A DNA stretch of 64,000 nucleotides. Origin: CATOSP01 sp965237775 (GTDB taxonomy: Bacteria > Chloroflexota > Dehalococcoidia > Lucifugimonadales > UBA3495). This document shows positions 43,329-51,919 of this stretch, in pieces. The DNA lies in assembly GCA_965237775.1 (NCBI GenBank), contig OZ250155.1, positions 1,984,001-2,048,000 of the forward strand, given 5' to 3'. The first letter of the stretch is position 1, and each line of letters begins with the position of its first letter. The position numbers and the translations under genes were made by a program. The notes beneath the pieces are model-generated. The model did not search any database. It saw only the letters and a list, made by a program, of their open reading frames with translations, and was not told the DNA's origin.

Positions 43329-44069
43329 TTAAATGTCCGCTTGGTCCAAGAACTCCAACTCCGGGTCCTCACCGTCGGCCTGGACGGTGACCTCGATGTC
43401 TTCCAATTCTTCGACTTCCTCTGGCGGAGGCGGAAGGATGTCGCCGTGGTATACCCACGCCTTGACGCCAACCCGGCCCATGGCGGTGTGGGCTTCAGCC
43501 AGTGCGTAATCGATGTCCGCTCGAAGAGTATGGAGCGGCACCTGGCCCATCATCAACTTCTCGACCCGTGCGATCTCCGAGCCGGAAATCCGGCCCTTGA
43601 CCATCAACTTGATGCCTTGGGCCCCGCCTTGCATCGCCCTTTGCGCCGCCTGACGCATGGCCCGGCGGTAGGCAACCCGGCGCTCTAGCTGGTCGGCGAT
43701 ATTTCGCGCCACCAGGTAGGCGTTGATCTCTGGCTGGTTGATCTCGATGATGTTCAATTGGACCCGCCGCTTGGTGATTGCCTCCAGCTTGGTCCGCAGG
43801 TTCTTCACCCGCTCTCCGTCCCGTCCGATGAGAATTCCCGGGCGGGCGGAGTGGATGTTGATCACCCCGTCCTGAGCCCCGCGGTCGATCTCCACCCGGG
43901 CGATCCCGGCGTCGGCAAACGCGCGGTATTCGTTCTGGATACTCTTCCGAAGTTGCAGGTCCTCCAGGACCAGGGTGCGGTAGCTGGCTGCGCTGGGCGC
44001 AAACCAATGGGCTTTCCAGTCCTTGATAATGCCTAGCCGGAACCCGTAAGGGTGGGTCTTATGGCCCAT
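43329..44069 (-). CDS. rpsC: 30S ribosomal protein S3 with acidic C-terminal end
   Basis: The 246-residue protein has MGHKTHPYGFRLGIIKDWKA, a KH domain with SARPGILIGRDGERV, and the C-terminal domain with AQGIKLMVKGRISGSEIAR. The last 35 residues are acidic (Glu/Asp-rich), longer than in most S3. Confidence 0.97.
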   Translation of the reverse strand: MGHKTHPYGFRLGIIKDWKAHWFAPSAASYRTLVLEDLQLRKSIQNEYRAFADAGIARVEIDRGAQDGVINIHSARPGILIGRDGERVKNLRTKLEAITKRRVQLNIIEINQPEINAYLVARNIADQLERRVAYRRAMRQAAQRAMQGGAQGIKLMVKGRISGSEIARVEKLMMGQVPLHTLRADIDYALAEAHTAMGRVGVKAWVYHGDILPPPPEEVEELEDIEVTVQADGEDPELEFLDQADI

Positions 44070-44072
44070 GAG

Positions 44073-44420
44073 CTAGAACTCCTCTTGCATGTCGTCTACC
44101 ACCACCGTAAGGTGGCTGGCCTGCTTGATGATGCGTCCGATACGGCCTCTGGCCCTCGGCCGGAACCGCTTTTGGGGCTTGGCCTGGTCGGCTGTAATCC
44201 GGACGATCCGTAGATCGTCACGGGACATGAACATGTTGTTTTCGGCGTTGGCCGCCGCCGATTCCACCACTTTCGCTACCGTTTTGGCCCAAGGGGAAGG
44301 CAGCAGACTAAGGGTGTTGAGGGCGTCTTGGACCGAGTTTCCCCGCACCAAGTCCAGAATCGGCTTGAGCCGTTTCTGTGACGCTCCGATCTGTTTCGCC
44401 ATTGCTCTTACTGGTGGCAC
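44073..44420 (-). CDS. rplV: 50S ribosomal protein L22
   Basis: This 115-residue protein lines the exit tunnel. Visible are QKRLKPILDLVRGNSVQDAL, AAANAENN and the C-terminal KRFRPRARGRIGRI. GTG start at 44420 with GAGGT six bases before. Confidence 0.95.
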   Translation of the reverse strand: MPPVRAMAKQIGASQKRLKPILDLVRGNSVQDALNTLSLLPSPWAKTVAKVVESAAANAENNMFMSRDDLRIVRITADQAKPQKRFRPRARGRIGRIIKQASHLTVVVDDMQEEF

Positions 44421-44424
44421 CTGT

Positions 44425-44709
44425 TTACCTCATTCGGCTGGTGCGTTCGGACCGGCTGACGTGGCCTCGGTACGTGCGCGTTGGAGAAAACTCTCCGAGA
44501 CGGTGTCCAACCATGTTCTCCGTCACGAAGACCGGCACGTGGCGCCGTCCGTCGTGAACGCCGATGGTCAGGCCGACCATGTCGGGCATAATCATCGAAG
44601 CCCGCGACCAGGTGCGGATAACCGTCCTGGCGCCGGAGCGCTGTAGGGCTTCCACCTTCTTCATTAACTTGGGATGAACATAGGGACCCTTCTTGATCGA
44701 GCGCGACAT
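44425..44709 (-). CDS. rpsS: 30S ribosomal protein S19
   Basis: The 94-residue protein starts MSRSIKKGPYVHPKLMKKV and has the typical MVGHRLGEFSPTRTYRGHV end. The start at 44709 was chosen for the conserved N-terminus and lies two bases after the rplB stop. Confidence 0.97.
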   Translation of the reverse strand: MSRSIKKGPYVHPKLMKKVEALQRSGARTVIRTWSRASMIMPDMVGLTIGVHDGRRHVPVFVTENMVGHRLGEFSPTRTYRGHVSRSERTSRMR

Positions 44710-44710
44710 T

Positions 44711-45544
44711 CTACCGTCTCCTGCCCCTCCGTACAATGAATCTACTGCTTGCCTTGTTCTTCTGCCTGGTCTTGTGCCCCAGGGTGGGTTTTCCGGTAGG
44801 CGACTTAGGACCGGGCATCCCGATGGGGGAGCGGCCCTCGCCGCCGCCGTGGGGGTGGTCCACCGGGTTCATCGCCACACCACGCACGTGGGGGCGTCTT
44901 CCCAGGTGGCGGCTCGCTCCGGCCTTCCCCAGGCTTTCGTTCTTGTGGTCTGGGTTGGAAAGCTGACCGACGCTGGCCCGGCAATTGAGCAGCACCCGCC
45001 GCATTTCACCTGAAGGGAGCCTGATCAGAACGTATTCGCCCTCTCTGGATAGGACCTGAGCGCTCGCCCCGGCGCTGCGAACCAATTGACCTCCCCGTTG
45101 CGGGGTCAGCTCCAGGTTGTGCACCACTGTGCCCGTGGGGATGTTGCGCAACGGAAGACAATTCCCTGGGTGTATCTCAGCCTGCGGGCCGGACTCGACC
45201 CAGTCGCCCACGGACAGGGCCAGGGGGGCGAGGATGTAACTCTTCTCCCCGTCCATATAGTGGATCAGCGCGATCCGCGTCGTCCGGTTTGGGTCGTATT
45301 CGATGGAGACCACCCGGCCCGGCACCCCGTCCTTGTGCCGCTTGAAATCGATCTTGCGGTACATCTGTCGAGGGCCGCCCCCGCGATGGCGGGTGGTAAT
45401 CCGCCCGCGGTTGTTCCGTCCGGCATGGCTGGTCTTGGGCTCCAAAAGCGACTTTTCCGGCTTGCGTGTGGTTATCTCCTCAAAAGAGGGGCGCACCGCG
45501 TTCCGGGTCCCAGGAGTGATTGGCCTTAAATTCTTCAGTGGCAT
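44711..45544 (-). CDS. rplB: 50S ribosomal protein L2
   Basis: The 277-residue protein near the peptidyl transferase centre contains GRNNRGRITTRHRGGG, the KRHKDGVPGRVVSIEYDPNR segment and the conserved GVAMNPVDHPHGGGEGR with the essential His. Confidence 0.97.
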   Translation of the reverse strand: MPLKNLRPITPGTRNAVRPSFEEITTRKPEKSLLEPKTSHAGRNNRGRITTRHRGGGPRQMYRKIDFKRHKDGVPGRVVSIEYDPNRTTRIALIHYMDGEKSYILAPLALSVGDWVESGPQAEIHPGNCLPLRNIPTGTVVHNLELTPQRGGQLVRSAGASAQVLSREGEYVLIRLPSGEMRRVLLNCRASVGQLSNPDHKNESLGKAGASRHLGRRPHVRGVAMNPVDHPHGGGEGRSPIGMPGPKSPTGKPTLGHKTRQKNKASSRFIVRRGRRR

Positions 45545-45562
45545 GGCAATTATCCTTGGGGG

Positions 45563-45847
45563 CTAGAGCCCTTCGATCAGGTTGATCCGGTCCCCCGGCT
45601 TCAACGTGACCACGGCCTTCTTAACGTCGGGCTGCTTGGTGAAGCGGGAGCCGTAGCGCTTGCGCTTTCCATGGAGTTTGGTCATGTTGACGTCCAACAC
45701 CGACACGCCGAAGTTGGTTTCCACGGCTTGCCTGACCTCCACTTTGTTGGCCTTCGGCGAAACGTGGAAAGTGTACTTTCCGGACTCTTGCAGGATGGTG
45801 CTTTTTTCGGTGATGGTCGGTCTTACCAGGACTTTGTGTATGTCCAT
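45563..45847 (-). CDS. rplW: 50S ribosomal protein L23
   Basis: This 94-residue protein is the exit-tunnel docking site for SRP and trigger factor. Matches: VLVRPTITEKSTIL, the TFHVSPKANKVEVRQAVE segment, and MTKLHGKRKRYG. Abuts rplD directly. Confidence 0.96.
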   Translation of the reverse strand: MDIHKVLVRPTITEKSTILQESGKYTFHVSPKANKVEVRQAVETNFGVSVLDVNMTKLHGKRKRYGSRFTKQPDVKKAVVTLKPGDRINLIEGL

Positions 45848-46528
45848 CTATTCCCCCGAATCCTCGGCCTGTCCCGCGGCCTTCCGCCCTCGCCTTCCGT
45901 GGGGTTCGCTGCTCAGGGCTTCTTCCGCCCATCGCACCGCGTCCAACGTGATAATCACGGTGTCGCGTTCCAGGAGTTGCTGGGCGTTCAGGAGGTTGAC
46001 TGGCAAAGTCCAGACCTTCTTCAGGTTGTGGGCCGCCTGTACAACGTTATCGTCCGGATTCCGGGTCACAAGCAGGGTGGAACCGTTGACACCCAGGTTG
46101 GCCAGAAGGCCGACCATGGACTTGGTCTTGCCGTCGACCCCATCGGTGGAGTCTAGGCATACCAATTTGCTCTGCCTCGCCTTGTCCGACAGGACGCACT
46201 TTAGGGCCAGCCGCCGCATTCGCTTGGGCAGCGCCTTGCGGTAACTGCGCGGGTGGGGGCCAAATGCCACGCCACCGTGACGCCACTGGGGCGCCCTGAT
46301 ACTGCCCTGGCGGGCCCGGCCCGTGTGCTTCTGGGTCCAGGGCTTGCGCCCGCCTCCGGAAACCTCGGCCCGGGTCTTGGTGTCGTGGGTGCCTTGCCGC
46401 TTGTTGGACTGGTAGATTACCAGTGCCTGGTGAACGAGGGAGTTGTTCATCGGGACCGAAAACACCCCGTCATCCAGGTCCACTGTATCGACCGTTTGCC
46501 CTTGCTGGTTTTTAACAGTAACTTCCAT
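45848..46528 (-). CDS. rplD: 50S ribosomal protein L4
   Basis: The 226-residue protein has the L4 loop KRQGTHDTKTRAEVSGGGRKPWTQKHTGRARQGS in outline (about 45-75) and the GVAFGPHPRSYRKALPKRMRR segment. The C-terminal end is slightly longer and charged. Confidence 0.96.
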   Translation of the reverse strand: MEVTVKNQQGQTVDTVDLDDGVFSVPMNNSLVHQALVIYQSNKRQGTHDTKTRAEVSGGGRKPWTQKHTGRARQGSIRAPQWRHGGVAFGPHPRSYRKALPKRMRRLALKCVLSDKARQSKLVCLDSTDGVDGKTKSMVGLLANLGVNGSTLLVTRNPDDNVVQAAHNLKKVWTLPVNLLNAQQLLERDTVIITLDAVRWAEEALSSEPHGRRGRKAAGQAEDSGE

Positions 46529-46588
46529 AGCTAGATACCTTAGTAAGATGCCTTAGTTAAGATGACTTCAGGACTTGACTGGAATCGT

Positions 46589-47203
46589 TTACTTTGCGCG
46601 TCTGATTTGAAGGAGGCCGTTGGGACTGCCGGGAACCCCACCTTTCACCAGTAGCAGGTTCCGGTCAGTGTCAACCCGGATAATTTCCAAGCGCTTGGCC
46701 GTGGTCCGCACATTGCCCATGTGGCCGGGCATCTTGAGGCCCTTGAACACCTTGCCCGGCGTGGTCCCGCCGCCAATGGAGCCGGGAGCGCGGGCCCGGT
46801 CGGACTGACCGTGGGTCCTGGGTCCGCCGCCGAAACCGTGGCGTTTGATGGTCCCGGCGAATCCACGCCCTTTGGACCGGCCAATGATGTCGATCTTCTC
46901 GCCTTCTTCGAAGATATTCACAGAGATGGTCTGGCCAACCTCGAACTCGTTGGGGTCGTCGGCCTTCACCTCCTTGAGGTACCGGACGGGTGGTCCGCCT
47001 TTGAGGTGGCCTCGCATGGGCTTGTTGGCCTTCTTGGTCTGGCCAAATCCCAATTGGACCGCCTCGTATCCGTCGTTTTCCCTGGTTTTGACTTGAGTTA
47101 CGGTGCATGGACCGGCTTCTATCACCGTCACCGGGACCACTCTTCCGTCTTCCCGGAAGACCTGGCTCATTCCGATTTTTCTACCCAAAAAGCCCTGGAG
47201 CAT
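46589..47203 (-). CDS. rplC: 50S ribosomal protein L3
   Basis: The 204-residue protein begins MLQGFLGRKIGMSQVF and shows KGRGFAGTIKRHGFGGGPRTHGQS and RAPGSIG. The ATG at 47203 with GGGG seven bases ahead was chosen over a TTG four codons earlier. Confidence 0.97.
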   Translation of the reverse strand: MLQGFLGRKIGMSQVFREDGRVVPVTVIEAGPCTVTQVKTRENDGYEAVQLGFGQTKKANKPMRGHLKGGPPVRYLKEVKADDPNEFEVGQTISVNIFEEGEKIDIIGRSKGRGFAGTIKRHGFGGGPRTHGQSDRARAPGSIGGGTTPGKVFKGLKMPGHMGNVRTTAKRLEIIRVDTDRNLLLVKGGVPGSPNGLLQIRRAK

Positions 47204-47245
47204 GAGATTCCCCAAATGTCCTAAAATTGTTCCGAAATGGAATAT

Positions 47246-47557
47246 CTAAAGCTTGATCGAGATATCGACCCCAGCGGGCAGGTTCAACCGCGTCAGAGAG
47301 TCGATAGTCTTGGATGTGGGTTCCAATATGTCGATGAGCCGCTTGTGAGTGCGTATCTCGAAGTGCTCACGCGAGTCCTTGTCAACGTGGGGGCTCCGGA
47401 TTACGCAGAACCGCCGTATATGAGTCGGCAGCGGGACCGGTCCCGCGACCCTAGCGCCTGTCCGCTCTGCCGTCTCCACGATCTGGCCAGCAGACAGATC
47501 GAGCATTTTGTGATCGAATGCCTTGAGAATTATTCGCACTTTCTGCCTGGTGACCAT
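47246..47557 (-). CDS. rpsJ: 30S ribosomal protein S10
   Basis: The 103-residue S10/NusE protein matches through VRIILKAFDHKMLDLSAGQI, GPVPLPTHIRRFCVIRSPHVDKDSREHFEIRTHKR in outline, and VDISIKL. It follows fusA directly, with no tuf between. Confidence 0.97.
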   Translation of the reverse strand: MVTRQKVRIILKAFDHKMLDLSAGQIVETAERTGARVAGPVPLPTHIRRFCVIRSPHVDKDSREHFEIRTHKRLIDILEPTSKTIDSLTRLNLPAGVDISIKL

Positions 47558-47585
47558 TTTCCCCCAATCTCGGTTGGACGGCGCC

Positions 47586-49685
47586 TTATCTAAGGTTGCC
47601 GATGGTTCGCAGCACGTTTTCTGCTACCGGCTCGTAGTGTTTGAACTCCATTGAATAGGTCGCGCGGCCGCTGGTAATAGAGCGCAACGCGGTCGTGTAG
47701 GCAAAGGTCTCACCCAGGGGCAACATGGCCCTGGCCACCTGGACGTCTCCTTGGCCCTCGATGTTTCGGATCTGTGCCCGGCGCGTTCCCAGATCGGCCA
47801 GCACGTCCCCCAGGGTTTCTCCAGGGCAGACGACTTCCAGATCGACTATGGGTTCTAACAGGACTGGTTTCCCCCTGGGTACCCCCTCGCGAATGGCCAA
47901 CATCCCGGCGCTGCTGAAGGCGATCTCGGAGGAGTCCACGGGATGGAAGCTGCCGTCAACCAGGGTTACCTTGATATCCACCAGCGGGAACCCTCCGATG
48001 GAGCCGTTATCGAGTGCTTGCTTAACGCCCTTCTCCACCGCCGGGATGAACTGCCGGGGAATCACGCCCCCGACGATCTTCTCTTCGTAGATGACACCCG
48101 AACCCCTCTCCAGCGGCTCCAGTTCCAGCCATACATGACCGTACTGGCCGTGTCCGCCGGTCTGCCGCACGAAACGGCCCTCGACGCGGACTGGCTGGGT
48201 TATGGTCTCCCGGTAGGACACCCTTGGCCTCCCGACATTCGCCTCCACGTCGAACTCGCGCCGCATCCGGTCCACCAGGACCTCCAGATGCAACTCGCCC
48301 ATGCCGGCCATAACAGTCTGGCCGGTTTCGTCGTCGTACCTGACGATGAAAGTGGGATCCTCGTCCGACAGCTTCCGCAGAGCCTGACCAAGGCGGTCTT
48401 GGTCGACCCGGGTGGCAGGTTCGATGGCCACTGAGACCACCGGTGCCGGAAAGTGCGGCGGCTCCAAGATGACCGGATGGGGTCCGCTGCAGATAGTGTC
48501 CCCGGTGAAGGTGTCCTTCAGTCCAACCACGGCGCAAATGTTGCCCGCCTCAATGGACTCAAGCTCTTCTCTATGGTTGGCGTGCATCAAGATGAGCCGC
48601 CCCAACCGTTCCCGCGCCTTCTTGGTCACGTTGTAGACCGAGCGGCCTGAGTGTTCCTTGCCGGAATAGACCCGTAGAAACACCAACCTGCCTACGAAGG
48701 GGTCAGTCGCCACCTTAAAAGCGAGGGCGGCGAATTCGCCGTCCTCGTCTGGGTACCTTAATTGTGTCTCGCCGGTATTCGGCTCAATAGCCTCGACGGC
48801 GGGAATATCTTGGGGCGAAGGCAAATAGTCGATCACCGCGTCCAAGAGGGGATGTATGCCCTTGCTCGTAGTAGCGCTGCCGCAGAGGACGGGAACCAGG
48901 CTGCGCTCGATGGTGGCCCGGCGCAAGGCACGGCGCAGGTCTTTCGCGTCGATGTCCTCGCCCTCCAGGTACCGGATCAAGAGGGCCTCGTCGGTCTCGA
49001 CGATCTTCTCGATCATGCTCTGGCGGTAGCGTTCGTATTCCTCTTCGTAATCAGTCGGTACCGGCACCACCTGGGGGACGTCCGCGCTGCTGCCGCGGCG
49101 GCCTCCGTCCGGATAGACCATGGCGACGCCGCCGAGCAGGTCGATTACGCCCTGGAACTCCGCTTCCTCGCCGATGGGCAATTGCACGGCAACAGGGTTC
49201 GCGCCGAGGCGTCTCCGGACCGATTCTATCGTGCGTTCATAGCTCGCGCCGACCCGGTCCATCTTGTTGACGAAACAGATCCGCGGGACCTCGTAGGTGT
49301 TGGCCTGACGCCAAACGGTCTCGGACTGGGACTGTACCCCCGCCACTGCATCCAGGACGACCACCCCGCCGTCAAGGACCCGCAGGCTGCGTTCTACTTC
49401 CGCTGTGAAGTCAACGTGGCCAGGGGTATCGATGATGTTGACCCGGTGGTCCCGCCAGAACGCGGTGGTGGCTGCGGCGGTAATGGTGATGCCCCGTTCC
49501 CTTTCCTGAGGCATCCAGTCCATTGCCGTCGTACCCTCGTCAACCTCGCCAACCCTGTGGATACGGCCAGTGACGAATAAAACGCGCTCGGTGACGGTGG
49601 TCTTTCCGGCGTCTATATGTGCTATGAATCCAATGTTGCGGATCTTGCTAATGGGTATGCTGGTTTCAATCATAGGCTGGACCAT
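47586..49685 (-). CDS. fusA: Elongation factor G
   Basis: This 699-residue translocase GTPase has the G1 motif AHIDAGKTT, the switch segment RERGITITAAATT, DTPGHVDF and NKMD, then the domain IV and V sequences (RQTGGHGQYGHVWLELEP, GRATYSMEFKHYEPV). Start ATG at 49685 with AAGGG; an internal ATG five codons on lacks a site. Located between rpsG and rpsJ. Confidence 0.97.
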   Translation of the reverse strand: MVQPMIETSIPISKIRNIGFIAHIDAGKTTVTERVLFVTGRIHRVGEVDEGTTAMDWMPQERERGITITAAATTAFWRDHRVNIIDTPGHVDFTAEVERSLRVLDGGVVVLDAVAGVQSQSETVWRQANTYEVPRICFVNKMDRVGASYERTIESVRRRLGANPVAVQLPIGEEAEFQGVIDLLGGVAMVYPDGGRRGSSADVPQVVPVPTDYEEEYERYRQSMIEKIVETDEALLIRYLEGEDIDAKDLRRALRRATIERSLVPVLCGSATTSKGIHPLLDAVIDYLPSPQDIPAVEAIEPNTGETQLRYPDEDGEFAALAFKVATDPFVGRLVFLRVYSGKEHSGRSVYNVTKKARERLGRLILMHANHREELESIEAGNICAVVGLKDTFTGDTICSGPHPVILEPPHFPAPVVSVAIEPATRVDQDRLGQALRKLSDEDPTFIVRYDDETGQTVMAGMGELHLEVLVDRMRREFDVEANVGRPRVSYRETITQPVRVEGRFVRQTGGHGQYGHVWLELEPLERGSGVIYEEKIVGGVIPRQFIPAVEKGVKQALDNGSIGGFPLVDIKVTLVDGSFHPVDSSEIAFSSAGMLAIREGVPRGKPVLLEPIVDLEVVCPGETLGDVLADLGTRRAQIRNIEGQGDVQVARAMLPLGETFAYTTALRSITSGRATYSMEFKHYEPVAENVLRTIGNLR

Positions 49686-49696
49686 GGACGCGACCC

Positions 49697-50167
49697 TTAC
49701 CTCCGGTAGTTGACGAAGGCGCGGTTAGCCTCGGCCATACGGTGTAATTCTTCCTTACGGCGGACCGCGGACCCTTCACCTCGGGAGGCATCCATCAGTT
49801 CATCGGCAAGGCCCCTGCGCATCGGCACGCCCTTACGCGCCCTTGCGCCTCGTATCAGCCAGCGTATCGCCAAGGCCTCGCTACGGCTGGGCCGCAGCTC
49901 CGTGGGGACCTGGTAAGTCGCTCCGCCGACTCGTTTGGGCCTAACTTCCACAGCAGGAGTTGCGTTCCGCATCGCCAGTTGGAACACTTCCAGCGGCTCG
50001 CGGTTCGACTGCTCCCTGATGAGGTCGAATGCGGTGTATAGAATGCGCTGTGCGGTGGTCTTTTTACCACGCTGCATCACACAGTTAATGAACCGTGACA
50101 GTTCCACGTTTTGGTAAATCGGATCGGGAGCGACTATGCGCCGCTCTGGCCGCCTTCTTCTAGACAT
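49697..50167 (-). CDS. rpsG: 30S ribosomal protein S7
   Basis: The 156-residue S7 organises the 16S 3' domain. Signatures: SRRRRPERR start, LSRFINCVMQRGKKTTAQ and GGATYQVPTELRPSRSEALAIRW. Confidence 0.97.
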   Translation of the reverse strand: MSRRRRPERRIVAPDPIYQNVELSRFINCVMQRGKKTTAQRILYTAFDLIREQSNREPLEVFQLAMRNATPAVEVRPKRVGGATYQVPTELRPSRSEALAIRWLIRGARARKGVPMRRGLADELMDASRGEGSAVRRKEELHRMAEANRAFVNYRR

Positions 50168-50232
50168 AGTTTATCCCGCCTTGTATCGGTTGCAAAGGCT
50201 CAAGGAAAGCCGGGAGTGTAAGCCCTGGGGCT

Positions 50233-50658
50233 CTAAGCCCCGGTGGAACGCGGACGGTCGGCCCCGTACTTGCTCCGCCCGCGGCGTCTGTCCTGCACAC
50301 CTTCGCAGTCAAGCGCGCTGCGAATCACATGGTAGCGAACACCTGGAAGGTCCTTGACCCGGCCGCCCCTTATCAGCACGACCGAGTGTTCCTGGAGATT
50401 ATGGCCCTCTCCGCCAATGTAGGCGGTGACCTCGACCCCGTTGGTCAGTCGGACGCGGGCTATCTTCCGAAGCGCTGAATTGGGCTTCTTCGGCGTCATC
50501 GTGCGGACCTGGATGCAAACTCCCCGTCTCTGCGGGCATCCCGGCCCATATCTGGTCCGGTTGCGTAGAGAGTTCTGCACATAGTGCAGTGCGGGAGCCT
50601 TGGTCTTCTTTCGGACCGCCCGGCGTCCCTTTCTCACCAATTGGTTGACCGTAGGCAT
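50233..50658 (-). CDS. rpsL: 30S ribosomal protein S12, monoderm-type insertion
   Basis: The 141-residue decoding-centre protein has PTVNQLVRKGRRAV, CPQRRGVC, TPKKPNSALRK and GGRVKDLPGVRYH, with the two Lys positions linked to streptomycin response intact. About 16 residues lie between KAPAL and CPQRRG; a similar insertion is typical of Gram-positive-type S12 and absent from E. coli. The start at 50658 has GAGGG; first gene of the ribosomal cluster. Confidence 0.97.
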   Translation of the reverse strand: MPTVNQLVRKGRRAVRKKTKAPALHYVQNSLRNRTRYGPGCPQRRGVCIQVRTMTPKKPNSALRKIARVRLTNGVEVTAYIGGEGHNLQEHSVVLIRGGRVKDLPGVRYHVIRSALDCEGVQDRRRGRSKYGADRPRSTGA

Positions 50659-50696
50659 AGGTATTCCCTCGCCAATCAAGTTGACAGCAAGTTAGT

Positions 50697-50725
50697 ACTC
50701 TATCAATCATCGTATGGGATGTCAA
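50697..50725 (-). promoter_or_regulatory. Sigma70-type promoter for the ribosomal cluster
   Basis: On the minus strand: TTGACA (50720-50725), a 17-base spacer and TAGAGT (50697-50702), about 40 bases before the rpsL start. It faces away from the cobalamin promoter. Confidence 0.6.
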
Positions 50726-50783
50726 CCTGATTCTGCGGTTGATAACCGAACCCGAAGCTGGGAATTCGCCTCTGACGCCAGCC

Positions 50784-50812
50784 TTGACAATTCCCTGGTG
50801 CGGGATTAGATT
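50784..50812 (+). promoter_or_regulatory. Sigma70-type promoter for the cobalamin-riboswitch operon
   Basis: TTGACA (50784-50789), a 17-base spacer and TAGATT (50807-50812). The expected transcript would start about 60 bases before the riboswitch aptamer. Confidence 0.6.
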
Positions 50813-50878
50813 TAGATCCAAGGCTCACAGCCAACGTTCCAGGCAAGTGAACACACGCAAAGTTAACAACTAAAAAGG

Positions 50879-51011
50879 CCCACCCGGCGCGCCATTACCG
50901 GCACCATAGGGGAAGGCGGTGTAAGTCCGCCACGGTTGCGCCACTGTGAACGGGAGCAACAGGACCCATTTCAGACTATCTCCCGTAAGTCAGGAAACCT
51001 GCCCGGGTGGG
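50879..51011 (+). ncRNA. Cobalamin (B12) riboswitch aptamer
   Basis: P1 pairs CCCACCCGG (50879-50887) with CCGGGTGGG (51003-51011). The core has GGGGAA, GGTGTAAGTCCGCCACGG, GCCACTGTGAACGGGAG and the B12 box AAGTCAGGAAACCTGCC. Adenosylcobalamin-type binding should promote formation of the downstream terminator and shut off the cobalt/corrin genes. Confidence 0.94.
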
Positions 51012-51070
51012 GGTGCTCTGCTCTGCGCCAACAGAAAGACCCCTGGCGATGTCCGCCGTACCCGTTAACT

Positions 51071-51100
51071 CCCTGGCAGCAGAAGAGCCAGGGTTTTTTT
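51071..51100 (+). terminator. Cobalamin-riboswitch intrinsic terminator
   Basis: CCCTGGC (51071-51077) pairs with GCCAGGG (51087-51093) and is followed by seven Ts. An identical CCCTGGC at 51041-51047 can pair with the same 3' arm, which gives a simple alternative fold. Confidence 0.9.
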
Positions 51101-51186
51101 ATGCCCGTATTCCCGGGCTTCCAGCCCGGCCCGAGAGGACTCCTTAAATTACTACTCCAGGTAATGACATCCAGAACTCGATCACC

Positions 51187-51858
51187 GTGGTGGCCGTCGG
51201 CCCGGGCAGTTCAGACCTGCTCACGCTCCAAGGGCAACAGGCCCTGCAAAACGCCGACCTGGTAGCCGGCTTTACCACCGTCCTTAACGTGGTCCAACCC
51301 TGGCTGGGCAACTCGGAAGTTTGCCCCATGAGCTACCGCGACCAGGAAGAGGTCTTTGAATACGTGGAAGGCCAGGTCAAACAGGGAAAACGCTGCGTCG
51401 TCTGCTGTTGGGGAGACCTGAACGTCTCCGCCCGCGAGCTTCTCGCCAGGGTCCGCCGCCGCGCCAGCCATGTGGACCTTGTGCCCGGCATCAGCTCGGT
51501 GCAGATAGCCATGGCCCGCACTGGTATTTCCCTGGAAGATTCCGTGTTCATTACCCTCCACAAGCGGGCGGACACGGAAAGCGAGTTGGCGGAGTTGGTC
51601 CACTACATTAATGAGCGACGCAGGCACGTGATTCTGTTGCCCCGGCCCTTCGACCTGATGCCCGCGCTCATCGCGGAGAACCTGATCGAGCAGGGAGTCC
51701 GCACGGACCTCCCGGTGAACGTATACCAGAGGCTCACCCTCGAGGGCGAGAAACGCTTCATCGGTTCCCTTGGGGAATGCAGCCAAGTTTCCGAAGAATT
51801 CAGCGACCTTTCTATAATGGTGTTCCTGAGCGGAGAGACTCCACAGGAAGACGTGTAG
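51187..51858 (+). CDS. cbiE: Cobalt-precorrin-7 (C5)-methyltransferase-like tetrapyrrole methylase
   Basis: The 223-residue SAM-dependent TP-methylase starts with VAVGPGSSDLLTLQG and has the CbiE-like PGISSVQIAMARTG segment; the C-terminal half is weaker in motif. It acts in corrin-ring synthesis. The GTG at 51187 is the only usable start before an in-frame stop at 51145, but it has no Shine-Dalgarno site and the conserved strand seems to begin two codons earlier (ATC ACC), so initiation is unusual or the start is misjudged. First gene behind the cobalamin riboswitch. Assignment as CbiE rather than another ring methylase is moderately sure. Confidence 0.8.
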   Translation: MVAVGPGSSDLLTLQGQQALQNADLVAGFTTVLNVVQPWLGNSEVCPMSYRDQEEVFEYVEGQVKQGKRCVVCCWGDLNVSARELLARVRRRASHVDLVPGISSVQIAMARTGISLEDSVFITLHKRADTESELAELVHYINERRRHVILLPRPFDLMPALIAENLIEQGVRTDLPVNVYQRLTLEGEKRFIGSLGECSQVSEEFSDLSIMVFLSGETPQEDV

Positions 51859-51919
51859 ATGAAGGCGTCTTTTCGCAGGCGTCTAAACGCCCCAAAACAG
51901 GCTAATTTCGGCTAAGACA

